Position numbers and translations under genes: made by a program. The notes beneath the pieces were generated by a model. It saw only the letters and a program-made list of their open reading frames with translations. It did not search any database and was not told where the DNA came from. DNA of 64,000 nucleotides from Planctomycetaceae bacterium (lineage in GTDB: Bacteria > Planctomycetota > Planctomycetia > Planctomycetales > Planctomycetaceae), in assembly GCA_041398825.1 (NCBI GenBank), contig JAWKTX010000012.1, positions 186,001 through 250,000 of the forward strand, in the 5' to 3' direction. Position 1 is the first letter of the stretch. The number at the start of each line of letters is the position of its first letter. This document shows positions 18,891-27,613 of the stretch, piece after piece.

Positions 18891-19484
18891 ATGCACCCAG
18901 CCGAGACGAGCCGTATCGTTGTGCTTTCGGGCCCCAGTGGCAGCGGAAAAACAACCCTTGTGAAACGATTGATTGAAGAATCCGATGTCCCCCTGGTCAA
19001 ATCCGTTTCCGCTACGACCAGGTCGGCCAGGCCGGGTGAAATTGATGGTGAAGACTATCTCTTCCTTTCCGCCGAAGAATTCAGGGAAAAACTGAACCGC
19101 GGCGAATTCATTGAGCACGCAGAGGTATTCGCCTCCGGCTATTTCTACGGTACTCTTGGGACCGAGTTGCACCGGGCCTGGGATCAGAATGCATGGGCAT
19201 TCCTGGAAATTGATGTTGAGGGGGCGATGAGGGTGGTGCAGCGGTACCCGGACGCTGTTACGATCTTCCTTTCGACGCCATCGCCGGAAGAGTTTGAACG
19301 CCGATTGCGAAACAGAGGGACTGAATCGGAAGAGATCATTCAAAAGCGACTTGCGACCGCTGCGAAAGAACTTCAGTCAGCCCATCGATACCGATACATC
19401 GTGGTGAACGATCAGCTGGATCAGGCCGTAAAAGAGATTTGCGAGATTTTGAAGTCCGAGGAGAATGCCCGAAATGCTGGATGA
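18891..19484 (+). CDS. gmk: guanylate kinase
   Basis: 197 residues, phosphorylates GMP to GDP. Walker A is GPSGSGKTTL near residues 14-23; SVSATTRSARPGEIDGEDY is the GMP-binding region and IEHAEVFASGYFYGT the following loop; the lid has RLRNRGTESEE. AGGAG stands 7 bases before the ATG. The 3' end overlaps the start of rpoZ by about 11 bases. Confidence 0.97.
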   Translation: MHPAETSRIVVLSGPSGSGKTTLVKRLIEESDVPLVKSVSATTRSARPGEIDGEDYLFLSAEEFREKLNRGEFIEHAEVFASGYFYGTLGTELHRAWDQNAWAFLEIDVEGAMRVVQRYPDAVTIFLSTPSPEEFERRLRNRGTESEEIIQKRLATAAKELQSAHRYRYIVVNDQLDQAVKEICEILKSEENARNAG

Positions 19485-19761
19485 CTTTCGAGAAGATGAC
19501 ATTGTTCGACGAGTTGGCGGGCGATTCAAACTGTCCACACTGGTTCAGAAACGCATGGTCGCGCTGAATCGCGGCGCGCGGCCGTTGGTCGACCTGCAGA
19601 CAAAGGACCTGATGCAGGTTGTTGTCGCAGAGATCATGCAGAACAAGATCTACCTGGATACCTCAGGAAACGTACAGGCAATTGAAGATAATTCTGCAAC
19701 CATCGACAAACTGGATGCATTGCTGGCCGACGACGGTGGCCCATCGCTGGACGATCTCTAA
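19474..19761 (+). CDS. rpoZ: RNA polymerase omega subunit
   Basis: 95 residues if started at the ATG at 19474, for which GAGGAG is correctly spaced (10 bases); the ATG at 19465 is too close to that site. The sequence has the omega core: KLSTLVQKRMVALNRGARPL followed by KDLMQVVVAEI, then an acidic C-terminal tail ending DDL. Omega helps RNA polymerase assembly. It overlaps gmk, indicating coupling. Confidence 0.9.
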   Translation: MLDDFREDDIVRRVGGRFKLSTLVQKRMVALNRGARPLVDLQTKDLMQVVVAEIMQNKIYLDTSGNVQAIEDNSATIDKLDALLADDGGPSLDDL

Positions 19762-19816
19762 GCGACAGGCGAGTCTGGTCAGAGACGCATGAAGGCGGTC
19801 TCTGAGCATCGACCAC

Positions 19817-19862
19817 AGCTCCCTCATTTGCGCATCTTTGCTCTTTTGATGGGAGCTTTTTT
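19817..19862 (+). terminator. terminator after rpoZ
   Basis: Stem AGCTCCC / GGGAGCT with a 26-base loop followed by a run of six T on the plus strand, ~55 bases past the rpoZ stop. Confidence 0.55.
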
Positions 19863-19955
19863 CTTGAAGTGCTGCGTCAGTGATTTTGCCATTTGAAGGG
19901 TGCCGGAGCGTCGCTTCAAACGGTTTCACCGGTTTCCCGAGAAGAAAGTCAGGCA

Positions 19956-20516
19956 ATGGCATCTCCACTGGAAGGTCGTGAAGTGCTACTGGGAGTCACT
20001 GGCGGGATTGCGGCCTTCAAGGCTGCAGATCTTTGCAGTCAGCTTGTCCAGCAGCGTGCGAACGTCTCCGTCATCATGACCGAATCGGCGAAACAGTTCA
20101 TTGGTGCCGTGACTTTCGAGGGCTTGACACAGAGACCAGTGCATCATGGCCCTTTCCTTGCAATAGAGCATTTTCAGGGCGAACACATTGGCCTCGCACG
20201 TCGTGCGGAACTGTTCATCATTGCTCCTTGTACCGCCCAGACAATTGCACGGCTCGCTCACGGATTTGCCGACGACCTGTTGTCGACGACCGTACTTGCG
20301 GCGACATGCCCATTGATCGTTGCTCCGGCAATGAACTGCGACATGTGGGCCAAAGCGTCAGTGCAACGGAATGTGAACCAATTGCGACAGGATGGCACGG
20401 TGATTGTCGATCCGGAAGAGGGCTGGTTGAGTTGCGGGGTGATCGGCGCTGGTCGCATGGCATCACCAGCAACCATTCTTAGTCGCGCTGAAGAATGCCT
20501 GCATCGGGATTCCTGA
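19956..20516 (+). CDS. coaC: phosphopantothenoylcysteine decarboxylase (CoaC half)
   Basis: About 186 residues from the ATG at 19956. It is the flavoprotein half of the usual CoaBC fusion: GVTGGIAAFKAADLCSQL opens the Rossmann-like fold, MTESAKQFI and the APAMNCDMW motif (the family PAMN..MW with the catalytic region) are present, and GWLSCGVIGAGRMASP contains the conserved active-site Cys. It stops where CoaBC would continue into the ligase domain; the ligase (coaB) is a separate gene at 26561. Pathway: coenzyme A synthesis. Confidence 0.92.
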   Translation: MASPLEGREVLLGVTGGIAAFKAADLCSQLVQQRANVSVIMTESAKQFIGAVTFEGLTQRPVHHGPFLAIEHFQGEHIGLARRAELFIIAPCTAQTIARLAHGFADDLLSTTVLAATCPLIVAPAMNCDMWAKASVQRNVNQLRQDGTVIVDPEEGWLSCGVIGAGRMASPATILSRAEECLHRDS

Positions 20517-20579
20517 TCGGTTGCTTTCCTGCTTCTTGCGGCAGAATTGATTTCAGATGACCGCTCGCTCTTTATCTTA

Positions 20580-23500
20580 CTATTGCGGTCGTTCACCTGG
20601 TGCATGTGTTTGACAGGCTGTCGGCCTGCAAAGTCGCTCTGCCCGCTGCACTCGACATTCCACACCTTCGAGCAGAGCCGCTTTTCGGGCGGTTGACCTG
20701 TCAGATCGGGACAGCGTCAAAAGCTGTTTGGCAAGCTTTGCTGTTTTGCTGCTTCCGGTCAGTTGAGAAAGAGGCTTTCTGGCAGCATCAGTCAGGCAAC
20801 CGTTGATTCGCATCAGGGCTTCCAGCTGAACCGACAGGAGATGGTGAGCGTCACCCGGCAGTTCGCTCCAGCTCGCAATCACTGAGTCGATGATCGCCGT
20901 AACGACCAGCGCGGTCCAGCTGGAAACTCGAGCGACACCAGCAAGAGCCTCGGCCAGGCGATTGAGTTTCAGCCAGCGATGCTCCAGAAGTTCCGTCAGG
21001 GAAGCAGACAATGCTGCCGGATGAGCTCGCCCATCAAGAATTCCCTCGATCAGTGCGTCTGCAGCCACGGCTCGTGCGTCCCCGTCCTTGCTGAACAATG
21101 CCAGCCAAAGTGCCTTAATGGCAGTGGAGGACCATCCACGCTCTGACCAAAGCAGGGAGCTCAGCGTGGGGGCGGTCGGTTCCCAACGGGATGTGTTCGA
21201 GTCCATGCGGCAAAGCATGAAAGCCATTGCCAATGCCAACGAGCCGTCCGTGTTTGCGGGCCAGTGGGTCGCCTGCCATTCTTCCGCCCATCCTGGTAAA
21301 CGACCCTCATAAAGGTGTTTCGCGTAGCCGGGTCGTCCCGCAAAAATTACGGTGGGGAAACGCAAGTCCTGAGCCTCCGCTTCAGGTTCGATGGAAACAA
21401 TCGCCGCACTGCCTGTGTTGACCTGCATTATGAAAGGCCCGCGGCCTGGTTCAGGATCCATCCTGCGAAGCTCGCGATCCTGTTGCTGGCGGATGGCTTC
21501 GATGGCATGCGGTGAATTTCTGAGATGGACATGAATCTCGGCAGCCCGCACTCCCCAGGCCGTGTCAGGAATCGCTAGTCCCGCCAATTCACGCCGCGTT
21601 TCGCGAGGACTTCGAGACCGCGCGGCTGCAAGCCACAATCCGGGACAATCAGAGGCTGCGGTTTCGATCGGTTTACCTGAAAGATAACGCAGCAAACGAC
21701 GCGTCAATTCCGGAGTGCCAGCAATTTGATCGTCCGAGTAGCACGTTGATGGTGGCAACCGCAAGAGTGCGAAAGTCAGGTCGGCATTGTTCGGATTAAC
21801 TGAAGCCATGGAATAGCTTTGCAGCCGTCGCAGCAGGACATCCGGATCCAGCCACCCGTGTTCGTGAGTTGGCGTGGAAAGTAAGGGGAGACTCGGTTGA
21901 AGATTGACGAACCGTTCGCGAATTTCCGATGCTCGACGATCCAGAGTCTGAACAATTTCCGGCAGGTTCAGGCGTGACCAGTTCTGCTGCGCGAATTTGC
22001 CTGCAAGCGGCACGTGAAGACGACGCTTCAGCCAGTCAATTATCAGTCGAGACGTTGACATGAACATCGATGTCAGAGTCGTCCACTCATTCCAGTCAGA
22101 ATCTCTTTCTGCTCGCTTGATGACTGGCGCCACACGAGCGTCGAAATCATCAGGATATTCGGCGCCAAGACGGTTGATGCCATCCAGAATTCGTTCGAGT
22201 TGCATTGGCGATTCAATGCCTTCGATCAGGCTCGCAACTTCGTCAATCAGCTCGTCAACTTCTTCTATTGCAGCGACAGGCTGCAACAGAGAAAGCTGAA
22301 AAGGCATCGCATTGATATCCATCTCAGGCAACATGTGCTCATCAATTGCGGCGCAAAGAGATTCATCGAGCTTCCATGCGGTGCGCACCGCCGGCGTGCA
22401 ACTTTCGATACGTCGAAACAAATCCTCCGCAGTGTTTCTTGTGTCTGCCAATTCTTCGACAAACGTCGCTGTGGAATCAGTCGCTTCGTGAACAGCCCCC
22501 GCCTGGACCAGAAGGTCATGGATGCGTGGATGAAGAGTCGGAAATGCAGAAGTAATCGCCTGCTGAAGTGCTTCCACGGGGATTGCTACATCTGACCATT
22601 GCTCGAGCAGTCGGACTGCAGCTTCCTGGACATCCAATTCGGGGTGCTGCAATGCGGCAGCTGCAGAGTCGACTGCATGGGTGATTCGCGTTTTATCTTT
22701 CGCTGCCAGCAGCACAAGGGCTGATTTGGGTTGTGCCTTTGTGGACAGAGTAAACACAACCGCGAGTTCTGAAATGACTCTGTCTGTTTCCAGTTGGTCG
22801 TTATCTCTGATGGCTTTGATGCTTTGAATCGCAAAGCCAGCCACGACTGGCGTTTCATGTGTCAGCAGGCGACGCAGTTCTGATTGGCGAGTGACGAACT
22901 CATCTGAGGTTGGTTCCAGTGCGTCGATGAGCTTGATCAAAGCCGAACGTTCCTGAACGCTGAAGTCTCGCCAGAGCGCTTCTATCGCTGCATCGATAAC
23001 CTGAACGCGGTTAACTTGCCCGTGATGAACCTGATTCCATAACCATTCCACTCCCGGAATCCAGACGCCCGGCTTGAGTTCTTCTGTGCGTTTCCTGAGT
23101 TTTGCGTTACATGCCAGAAAACCTGTACGGTGACGAAACAGCAACCCGATGTGTTCCACGAGTTCCGGCTGGTCCCGGAGATTCGCCTGCTGAATGACTG
23201 ATCGAATCAGCACGGCGAATTCAAGCGTATCAGGCGGTGAACAGAGTCCATCTTCGAGCAGTCGTCGGAATGACTGCCATTTCAATGCGAATCCTGTATC
23301 CGATGGCTGAAGCTGTCGAAGCATCCATTCCTGTGCCCACTCCGGCCGACGCTGCAGCAGAATGGAAATGGCCGCCTGTTCGTGCACGGTGGGCTCCGTT
23401 GCTGTCCAGGTGGATCGAAGGGGACGCGTACCGGGCAGCGGCACCATGTTGGCCGACTTCGGGGCAACAGCAAGCAGACCCAGGTGAGCCATCGCAAGTG

Positions 23501-23747
23501 GAATGTTGACACGATCGATGCGTTCGCTGGACCGCCGGATCATTTCCTGAATCGAAACGCCCGACATTGTCGTGGCTGACTGCTCTTCTTTTCGAAGTGC
23601 CTTAGCGTGGTCCTGCGCCGTTTTCGAAAGTTTACGGCGGTCTGCGTCTGTCAGACCTTTCACGGTATCAACAAAATCTTCCGGTGGCAGGGTTTGCAGG
23701 CAATGCAGAAAACCTTCCGGCTTTCGAACGTCGATCGACACTGTCAT
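20580..23747 (-). CDS. DUF6493-like HEAT-repeat protein, SWIM partner
   Basis: 1055 residues from the ATG at 23747, whose first bases overlap the stop of the upstream SWIM gene (ATGA), so the two are translationally coupled. The body is helical with HEAT-like repeats (for example HPELDVQEAAVRLLEQW). The C-terminal segment (LFSKDGDARAVAADALIEG, LTELLEHRWLKLNRLAEAL) matches my recollection of the DUF6493 family C-terminus. Related proteins elsewhere sit beside SWIM, MoxR-type AAA and VWA genes; here AAA and VWA partners are missing. Role unknown, presumably a scaffold. Named by memory of the family. Confidence 0.7.
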   Translation of the reverse strand: MTVSIDVRKPEGFLHCLQTLPPEDFVDTVKGLTDADRRKLSKTAQDHAKALRKEEQSATTMSGVSIQEMIRRSSERIDRVNIPLAMAHLGLLAVAPKSANMVPLPGTRPLRSTWTATEPTVHEQAAISILLQRRPEWAQEWMLRQLQPSDTGFALKWQSFRRLLEDGLCSPPDTLEFAVLIRSVIQQANLRDQPELVEHIGLLFRHRTGFLACNAKLRKRTEELKPGVWIPGVEWLWNQVHHGQVNRVQVIDAAIEALWRDFSVQERSALIKLIDALEPTSDEFVTRQSELRRLLTHETPVVAGFAIQSIKAIRDNDQLETDRVISELAVVFTLSTKAQPKSALVLLAAKDKTRITHAVDSAAAALQHPELDVQEAAVRLLEQWSDVAIPVEALQQAITSAFPTLHPRIHDLLVQAGAVHEATDSTATFVEELADTRNTAEDLFRRIESCTPAVRTAWKLDESLCAAIDEHMLPEMDINAMPFQLSLLQPVAAIEEVDELIDEVASLIEGIESPMQLERILDGINRLGAEYPDDFDARVAPVIKRAERDSDWNEWTTLTSMFMSTSRLIIDWLKRRLHVPLAGKFAQQNWSRLNLPEIVQTLDRRASEIRERFVNLQPSLPLLSTPTHEHGWLDPDVLLRRLQSYSMASVNPNNADLTFALLRLPPSTCYSDDQIAGTPELTRRLLRYLSGKPIETAASDCPGLWLAAARSRSPRETRRELAGLAIPDTAWGVRAAEIHVHLRNSPHAIEAIRQQQDRELRRMDPEPGRGPFIMQVNTGSAAIVSIEPEAEAQDLRFPTVIFAGRPGYAKHLYEGRLPGWAEEWQATHWPANTDGSLALAMAFMLCRMDSNTSRWEPTAPTLSSLLWSERGWSSTAIKALWLALFSKDGDARAVAADALIEGILDGRAHPAALSASLTELLEHRWLKLNRLAEALAGVARVSSWTALVVTAIIDSVIASWSELPGDAHHLLSVQLEALMRINGCLTDAARKPLSQLTGSSKTAKLAKQLLTLSRSDRSTARKAALLEGVECRVQRAERLCRPTACQTHAPGERPQ

Positions 23748-25132
23748 TGCCAGGTCTCCCGTTCTTCCGCGGCTTTTGTTTGGGAACTTGTTTGGCCGTC
23801 GCAGGTGATTCTTGCTGCCAGAATATGTTTGCAGGGCCCTCGCTGTCCCTGATATCTGAGAAACCATTGACAGGTACACCGGTCTCCGGAGTCCCTGAGT
23901 CGCACGAAATGCTGTGTGTCCGAACCCGGCACCTGAAAGTTTGGTCCATCAGAGGTTTGTTCGAAGAGGCGAACGCTGTTCGATTCGACAAGATTTCGTG
24001 CTGCCATCAGTCGGGGTTGTTGCTTGTCCACTTCTTCGATATCGAACGGCAGAACTCGATGAAAGTACTTTCCACTTGTGACATCGAACCCCACAATTCC
24101 ACGCGCACCCAGCACAGCCAGCGCAGCTTCAATTTCCGCTTCGCTGCTTCTGCTGAAGCGACAGACACTTGCAACATCGATTTGAGACTGCCAGTTCAGC
24201 GAATCTGCAACAGCAGGCATCGCCGTTTCCCACTGGCCTGCAGCCAGTCGGGACAGCATTTGACCTTCACCGCTGAATCCGCGATTCAGTTCCGGGCTGA
24301 CCAGAATAAACATTCGCCCGCTCTCAAGCTGCAGTTGCCAACCGCTGGTTCCAGCGGCTTCGTCGTACCAGATCTTCAACTGTCTGGTATAAGGCGCTAA
24401 AGGTTCCATCGCGCGAACTCGATCTGCCCCTTCCAGTTGCACCGATCCGGGCAACGCACGCGATGCAAGGCGAATCGTCTGACCGGTGCGAGTGATGTGA
24501 ACAGGCCGTCGACCGTTCGAACCTTTCGGAAGTAATTTGAACAGTGTTCGAATATCGTTTTGATCCAGCTCGAAGTGGGGTGTCATTCGAGCCTGATAGG
24601 CCTGTACTTCGCAGAAGCCTCTGATCCAGCGAACCGGCAGCTTAACTTTGCGTTCGACGATGGTGTCATTGTCTGAACGCAGCGTGACGCTGTTGCCTCC
24701 CACCTGTAAATGTGCTTGGTCATTGTCTGATAAGCGTCGAAGTGCAGTGCGCATCGTGTCATTAAAATCGACGTTTGTAGTGCCTTTACCCTGAAGTTCA
24801 CCTTCGAACGCCTCCGGTCCAAGGTCGATTCTTGCATAGACGCCGCAGCAGCTACTGAATCCCTCGAACCTCAACATTCCGCCGCCGCTGGTCACGACGG
24901 GATCCAGCAACATGGGCTTCAGCGGTTGATAAAATCGCGTGCGAACGATGGACGACAGAACGGTTAAACATTTACCGATCAACGCAGGCTGTTTCAGCAT
25001 CCCGTCAAAAAACAGATCGTTGGATGTTCCGTCCAGGCTCGTCGCAAGTCGCATCGCCGGGGAAGAAGCTGTCTCCAGCACTGCGGATGCGAAGGGGTAC
25101 TGGTAAGAATAGTTGAGCGTCGTCGCTGACAT
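23744..25132 (-). CDS. SWIM zinc-finger protein
   Basis: 462 residues, start at 25132 with AGGAG upstream. Near the C-terminus is the SWIM motif CTCQWFLRYQGQRGPCKH (CxC-x-n-CxH), which binds zinc and is thought to contact DNA or proteins. The N-terminal ~400 residues are mixed alpha/beta without another recognised domain. It is followed in ATGA overlap by the DUF6493-like gene, a pairing known from MoxR/VWA-associated clusters. Both were apparently placed between the two halves of the CoA gene pair. Confidence 0.85.
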   Translation of the reverse strand: MSATTLNYSYQYPFASAVLETASSPAMRLATSLDGTSNDLFFDGMLKQPALIGKCLTVLSSIVRTRFYQPLKPMLLDPVVTSGGGMLRFEGFSSCCGVYARIDLGPEAFEGELQGKGTTNVDFNDTMRTALRRLSDNDQAHLQVGGNSVTLRSDNDTIVERKVKLPVRWIRGFCEVQAYQARMTPHFELDQNDIRTLFKLLPKGSNGRRPVHITRTGQTIRLASRALPGSVQLEGADRVRAMEPLAPYTRQLKIWYDEAAGTSGWQLQLESGRMFILVSPELNRGFSGEGQMLSRLAAGQWETAMPAVADSLNWQSQIDVASVCRFSRSSEAEIEAALAVLGARGIVGFDVTSGKYFHRVLPFDIEEVDKQQPRLMAARNLVESNSVRLFEQTSDGPNFQVPGSDTQHFVRLRDSGDRCTCQWFLRYQGQRGPCKHILAARITCDGQTSSQTKAAEERETWQ

Positions 25133-25433
25133 CTCGGCACTCCTTTCTGTCGGGAGCCCGCAATTATGTTTGGATCTGGTTCGCACAACAACCAATCCTG
25201 CAATTTGCCCCTTTATTAAGGCACCGGGTTACCTCTCAATTTGCAATAGTCTGCCAGGCTCACACACGTCAAGCCCGGTCAAATGGACATCCGACCGAGA
25301 TTGTTTGCGGGCCGATTGGACAATTGCCGGAAGGGTGACGAAGATTGACGAATCAACCGTGCCCCGACACCGTCGGGACAGGATGATTCGGGAGAAGGCT
25401 GATTTTACGGGCTGTAAGATCTCGGGATAACAA

Positions 25434-26300
25434 ATGAAATCGATGCTATTCGTGATGGCGTTTCTGTTCGTTTCACACAGCTCTCTGTTCGGGCAGGCTC
25501 CCACGGAGAAAGATGTGCCGTACGACGATGATCATTCTGCACAGTGTCTGGATCTTTATCTGGCAAAGTCGGACAAGCCGGTCCCTGCCATGATTCATAT
25601 TCATGGAGGTGGGTGGCGAGCGGGCTCAAAGGCTCACGTGCCTGGCTGGCTGCTCGCATTTGTGGCAAAGGGCCAACTGTCTGTTGTCTCGATTGAATAT
25701 CGTTTTACTGATGTGGCGCTGCATCCGGCTCAGGTCAATGACTGCCTGCGAGCGATTCAGTTTGTGCGAACAAACGCCGCACGCTGGAACATCGACTCTC
25801 ACAGGATTGGCGTCACCGGAGGTTCGGCGGGAGGGCATCTGACCGCCTATGTGGCATTGCATGACGATGTCGCCAACCCTAATTCCCCGGACCCGGTTGA
25901 GCGCGAGTCATCGCGTGTGACGTGCGGCGTCAGTTTTGCAGGACCAACAGACTGGTCGCTTCTAAGCACGATCGCTCACCAGCATCCAGCCTATCGTCAG
26001 CTCATCGGGTATGCACCCGGCACCGCCGCCGAAGACATGTCCGCAGATCGCATGAAAGATGTTTCTCCGATCACGTTCGCAACGCATGACGATCCACCTC
26101 TGATGCAGGTGCATGGTGATAAGGATGACATCGTCCCACTGGCTCACGCCGAACGTCTGCACAAGGCATTGCAGGCAGTCGGTGCTCCGACAGAAATGGT
26201 CATCATCCCGGGAGGAAATCACGGTGTTGCAGGTGCCGGCCCCACGGTGGCCGGTCAGGCAACAGAGTTCGTGAAGAACCACCTGTTGGCCCCGCGCTGA
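25434..26300 (+). CDS. secreted alpha/beta-hydrolase (acetylesterase-like)
   Basis: 288 residues with a signal peptide (MKSMLFVMAFLFVSHSSLFG, cleavage near residue 21). Family: BD-FAE/Aes-type esterases. HGGGW (57-61) is the oxyanion-hole motif, GGSAGGH carries the nucleophile Ser131, DKDDIVP the acid and GGNHGV the catalytic His. Such exported esterases in planctomycetes are believed to de-acetylate plant or algal polysaccharides; the substrate is not determined here. It is alone between the SWIM gene (divergent) and coaB. Confidence 0.9.
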   Translation: MKSMLFVMAFLFVSHSSLFGQAPTEKDVPYDDDHSAQCLDLYLAKSDKPVPAMIHIHGGGWRAGSKAHVPGWLLAFVAKGQLSVVSIEYRFTDVALHPAQVNDCLRAIQFVRTNAARWNIDSHRIGVTGGSAGGHLTAYVALHDDVANPNSPDPVERESSRVTCGVSFAGPTDWSLLSTIAHQHPAYRQLIGYAPGTAAEDMSADRMKDVSPITFATHDDPPLMQVHGDKDDIVPLAHAERLHKALQAVGAPTEMVIIPGGNHGVAGAGPTVAGQATEFVKNHLLAPR

Positions 26301-26560
26301 ACTTACCGTCGCGAAGCCGCCCGAAGCCGACGACGCCCCAATGCGGATTCTGAGAGGGATCGGTCTGGTTGTGGGTATTACGCACTGGCAGTAGATTTCA
26401 CCCGCGTTTTTCTGTCAGTTTCAGTGGCTGGCCCGCGACGCTTAAGACTGCCTGAAAAGCAGCGGTCGCAGACGAAAAAAGCAGGCAGGATCATGGCCGG
26501 CAGTCCTTCCTGCACACCTAACCTGACGCTAACTGGCGTGATGATTCGGAGTGAACACGA

Positions 26561-27184
26561 ATGAAGATTCTGATTACGGCTGGTCCCACTCGCGAATACA
26601 TCGACGATGTTCGCTTTCTTTCGAATGCGAGCAGTGGTCGGATGGGATACGCACTGGCGCAGGCCGCAATCGATTCTGGTCATCAGGTTGTTCTGGTCAC
26701 GGGACCAGCCGATCTGCGTCCCCCCGATGGATGCGAGATTCATCGTATTGAAACAACCGGGCAGTTGCGTGAAACATGCCTTCGATTGTTCGAGGAATGT
26801 GATGGAGTGATCGCGACCGCAGCTGTGTGTGACTATCGTCCGAAGGAACGGATTACCGGCAAGATAACGAAAACGGGTGAGCCCGTCGTTCTTGAACTCG
26901 TTGAAACCTCCGATGTGCTGGCGGAGCTTGGAGCCAACAGGAAGAGCCAGTGGATCGTCGGCTTTGCCCTGGAATCGCAGGATCCCCGCAACAACGCCAT
27001 GCGGAAGCTTCGCATGAAAAGATGCGATTACATCGCACTGAATGACACGAGTGCCATTTCTTCACTGACCAATCGTTTGGAGATCCTGAATCCGGACGCG
27101 GAAACAGTCGCGATCTACGAAGGTCGGAAAGAAGACATCGCCGGTCAATTGATGTCACTGATTCAGGGCACGCTTTCCAAATAA
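26561..27184 (+). CDS. coaB: phosphopantothenate-cysteine ligase (CoaB half)
   Basis: 207 residues, joins 4'-phosphopantothenate and cysteine in CoA synthesis. ILITAGPTREYIDDVRFLSN and ASSGRMGYALAQAA give the nucleotide-binding start of the CoaB domain; ATAAVCDYRPKE and the conserved K (GKITK) follow; IVGFALES and NDTSAISS carry later family motifs. A GGAG site lies 10 bases upstream of the ATG. It corresponds to the C-terminal half of a CoaBC fusion and stands alone, 6 kb from coaC. Confidence 0.92.
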   Translation: MKILITAGPTREYIDDVRFLSNASSGRMGYALAQAAIDSGHQVVLVTGPADLRPPDGCEIHRIETTGQLRETCLRLFEECDGVIATAAVCDYRPKERITGKITKTGEPVVLELVETSDVLAELGANRKSQWIVGFALESQDPRNNAMRKLRMKRCDYIALNDTSAISSLTNRLEILNPDAETVAIYEGRKEDIAGQLMSLIQGTLSK

Positions 27185-27613
27185 GCCACACAGAAGCAGT
27201 TCGTGTGGTATGTCCAAAGCGCGGCGGCGAACGGCCGCGCACCGGATGGTCGCGTACCGGGTGGTCGCTTTGGAAAACAAATCCGTCAATTTCCGGAAGA
27301 ATTGAACCTGCAATTTGGGTTTGCATGCTCCGGGGCGGCGGTCAGATTCTTCTGAATAGCAGCTGCCAATCAGCAGAGATGATGCCTGTAAGTCGACGAC
27401 GGAACAGCAATCTGGGAGCTTTCGGTTTTATTTTGCGTTCGGGTTCATCACACTTTACGACAGAATCGTATGAACGTGGTAACCTGCATGTTGCGCAATG
27501 TTTTCTGTCACGTGTTGACAGTTCAGAACTGAGGCATGCCATGTGAATGCGACTCAGACTCCAGCCGAATCATCCTTCCAATTCTTACCTGATTTTAAAA
27601 CGGGGGCTTCTTC
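27185..27613. other. intergenic region with short tandem repeat
   Basis: About 430 bases. At 27236-27265 two imperfect 15-bp units (GCGCACCGGATGGTC, GCGTACCGGGTGGTC) lie between inverted CCAAAGCG (27213) and CGCTTTGG (27266). No gene is supported; the ORFs are shadows. Confidence 0.5.
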
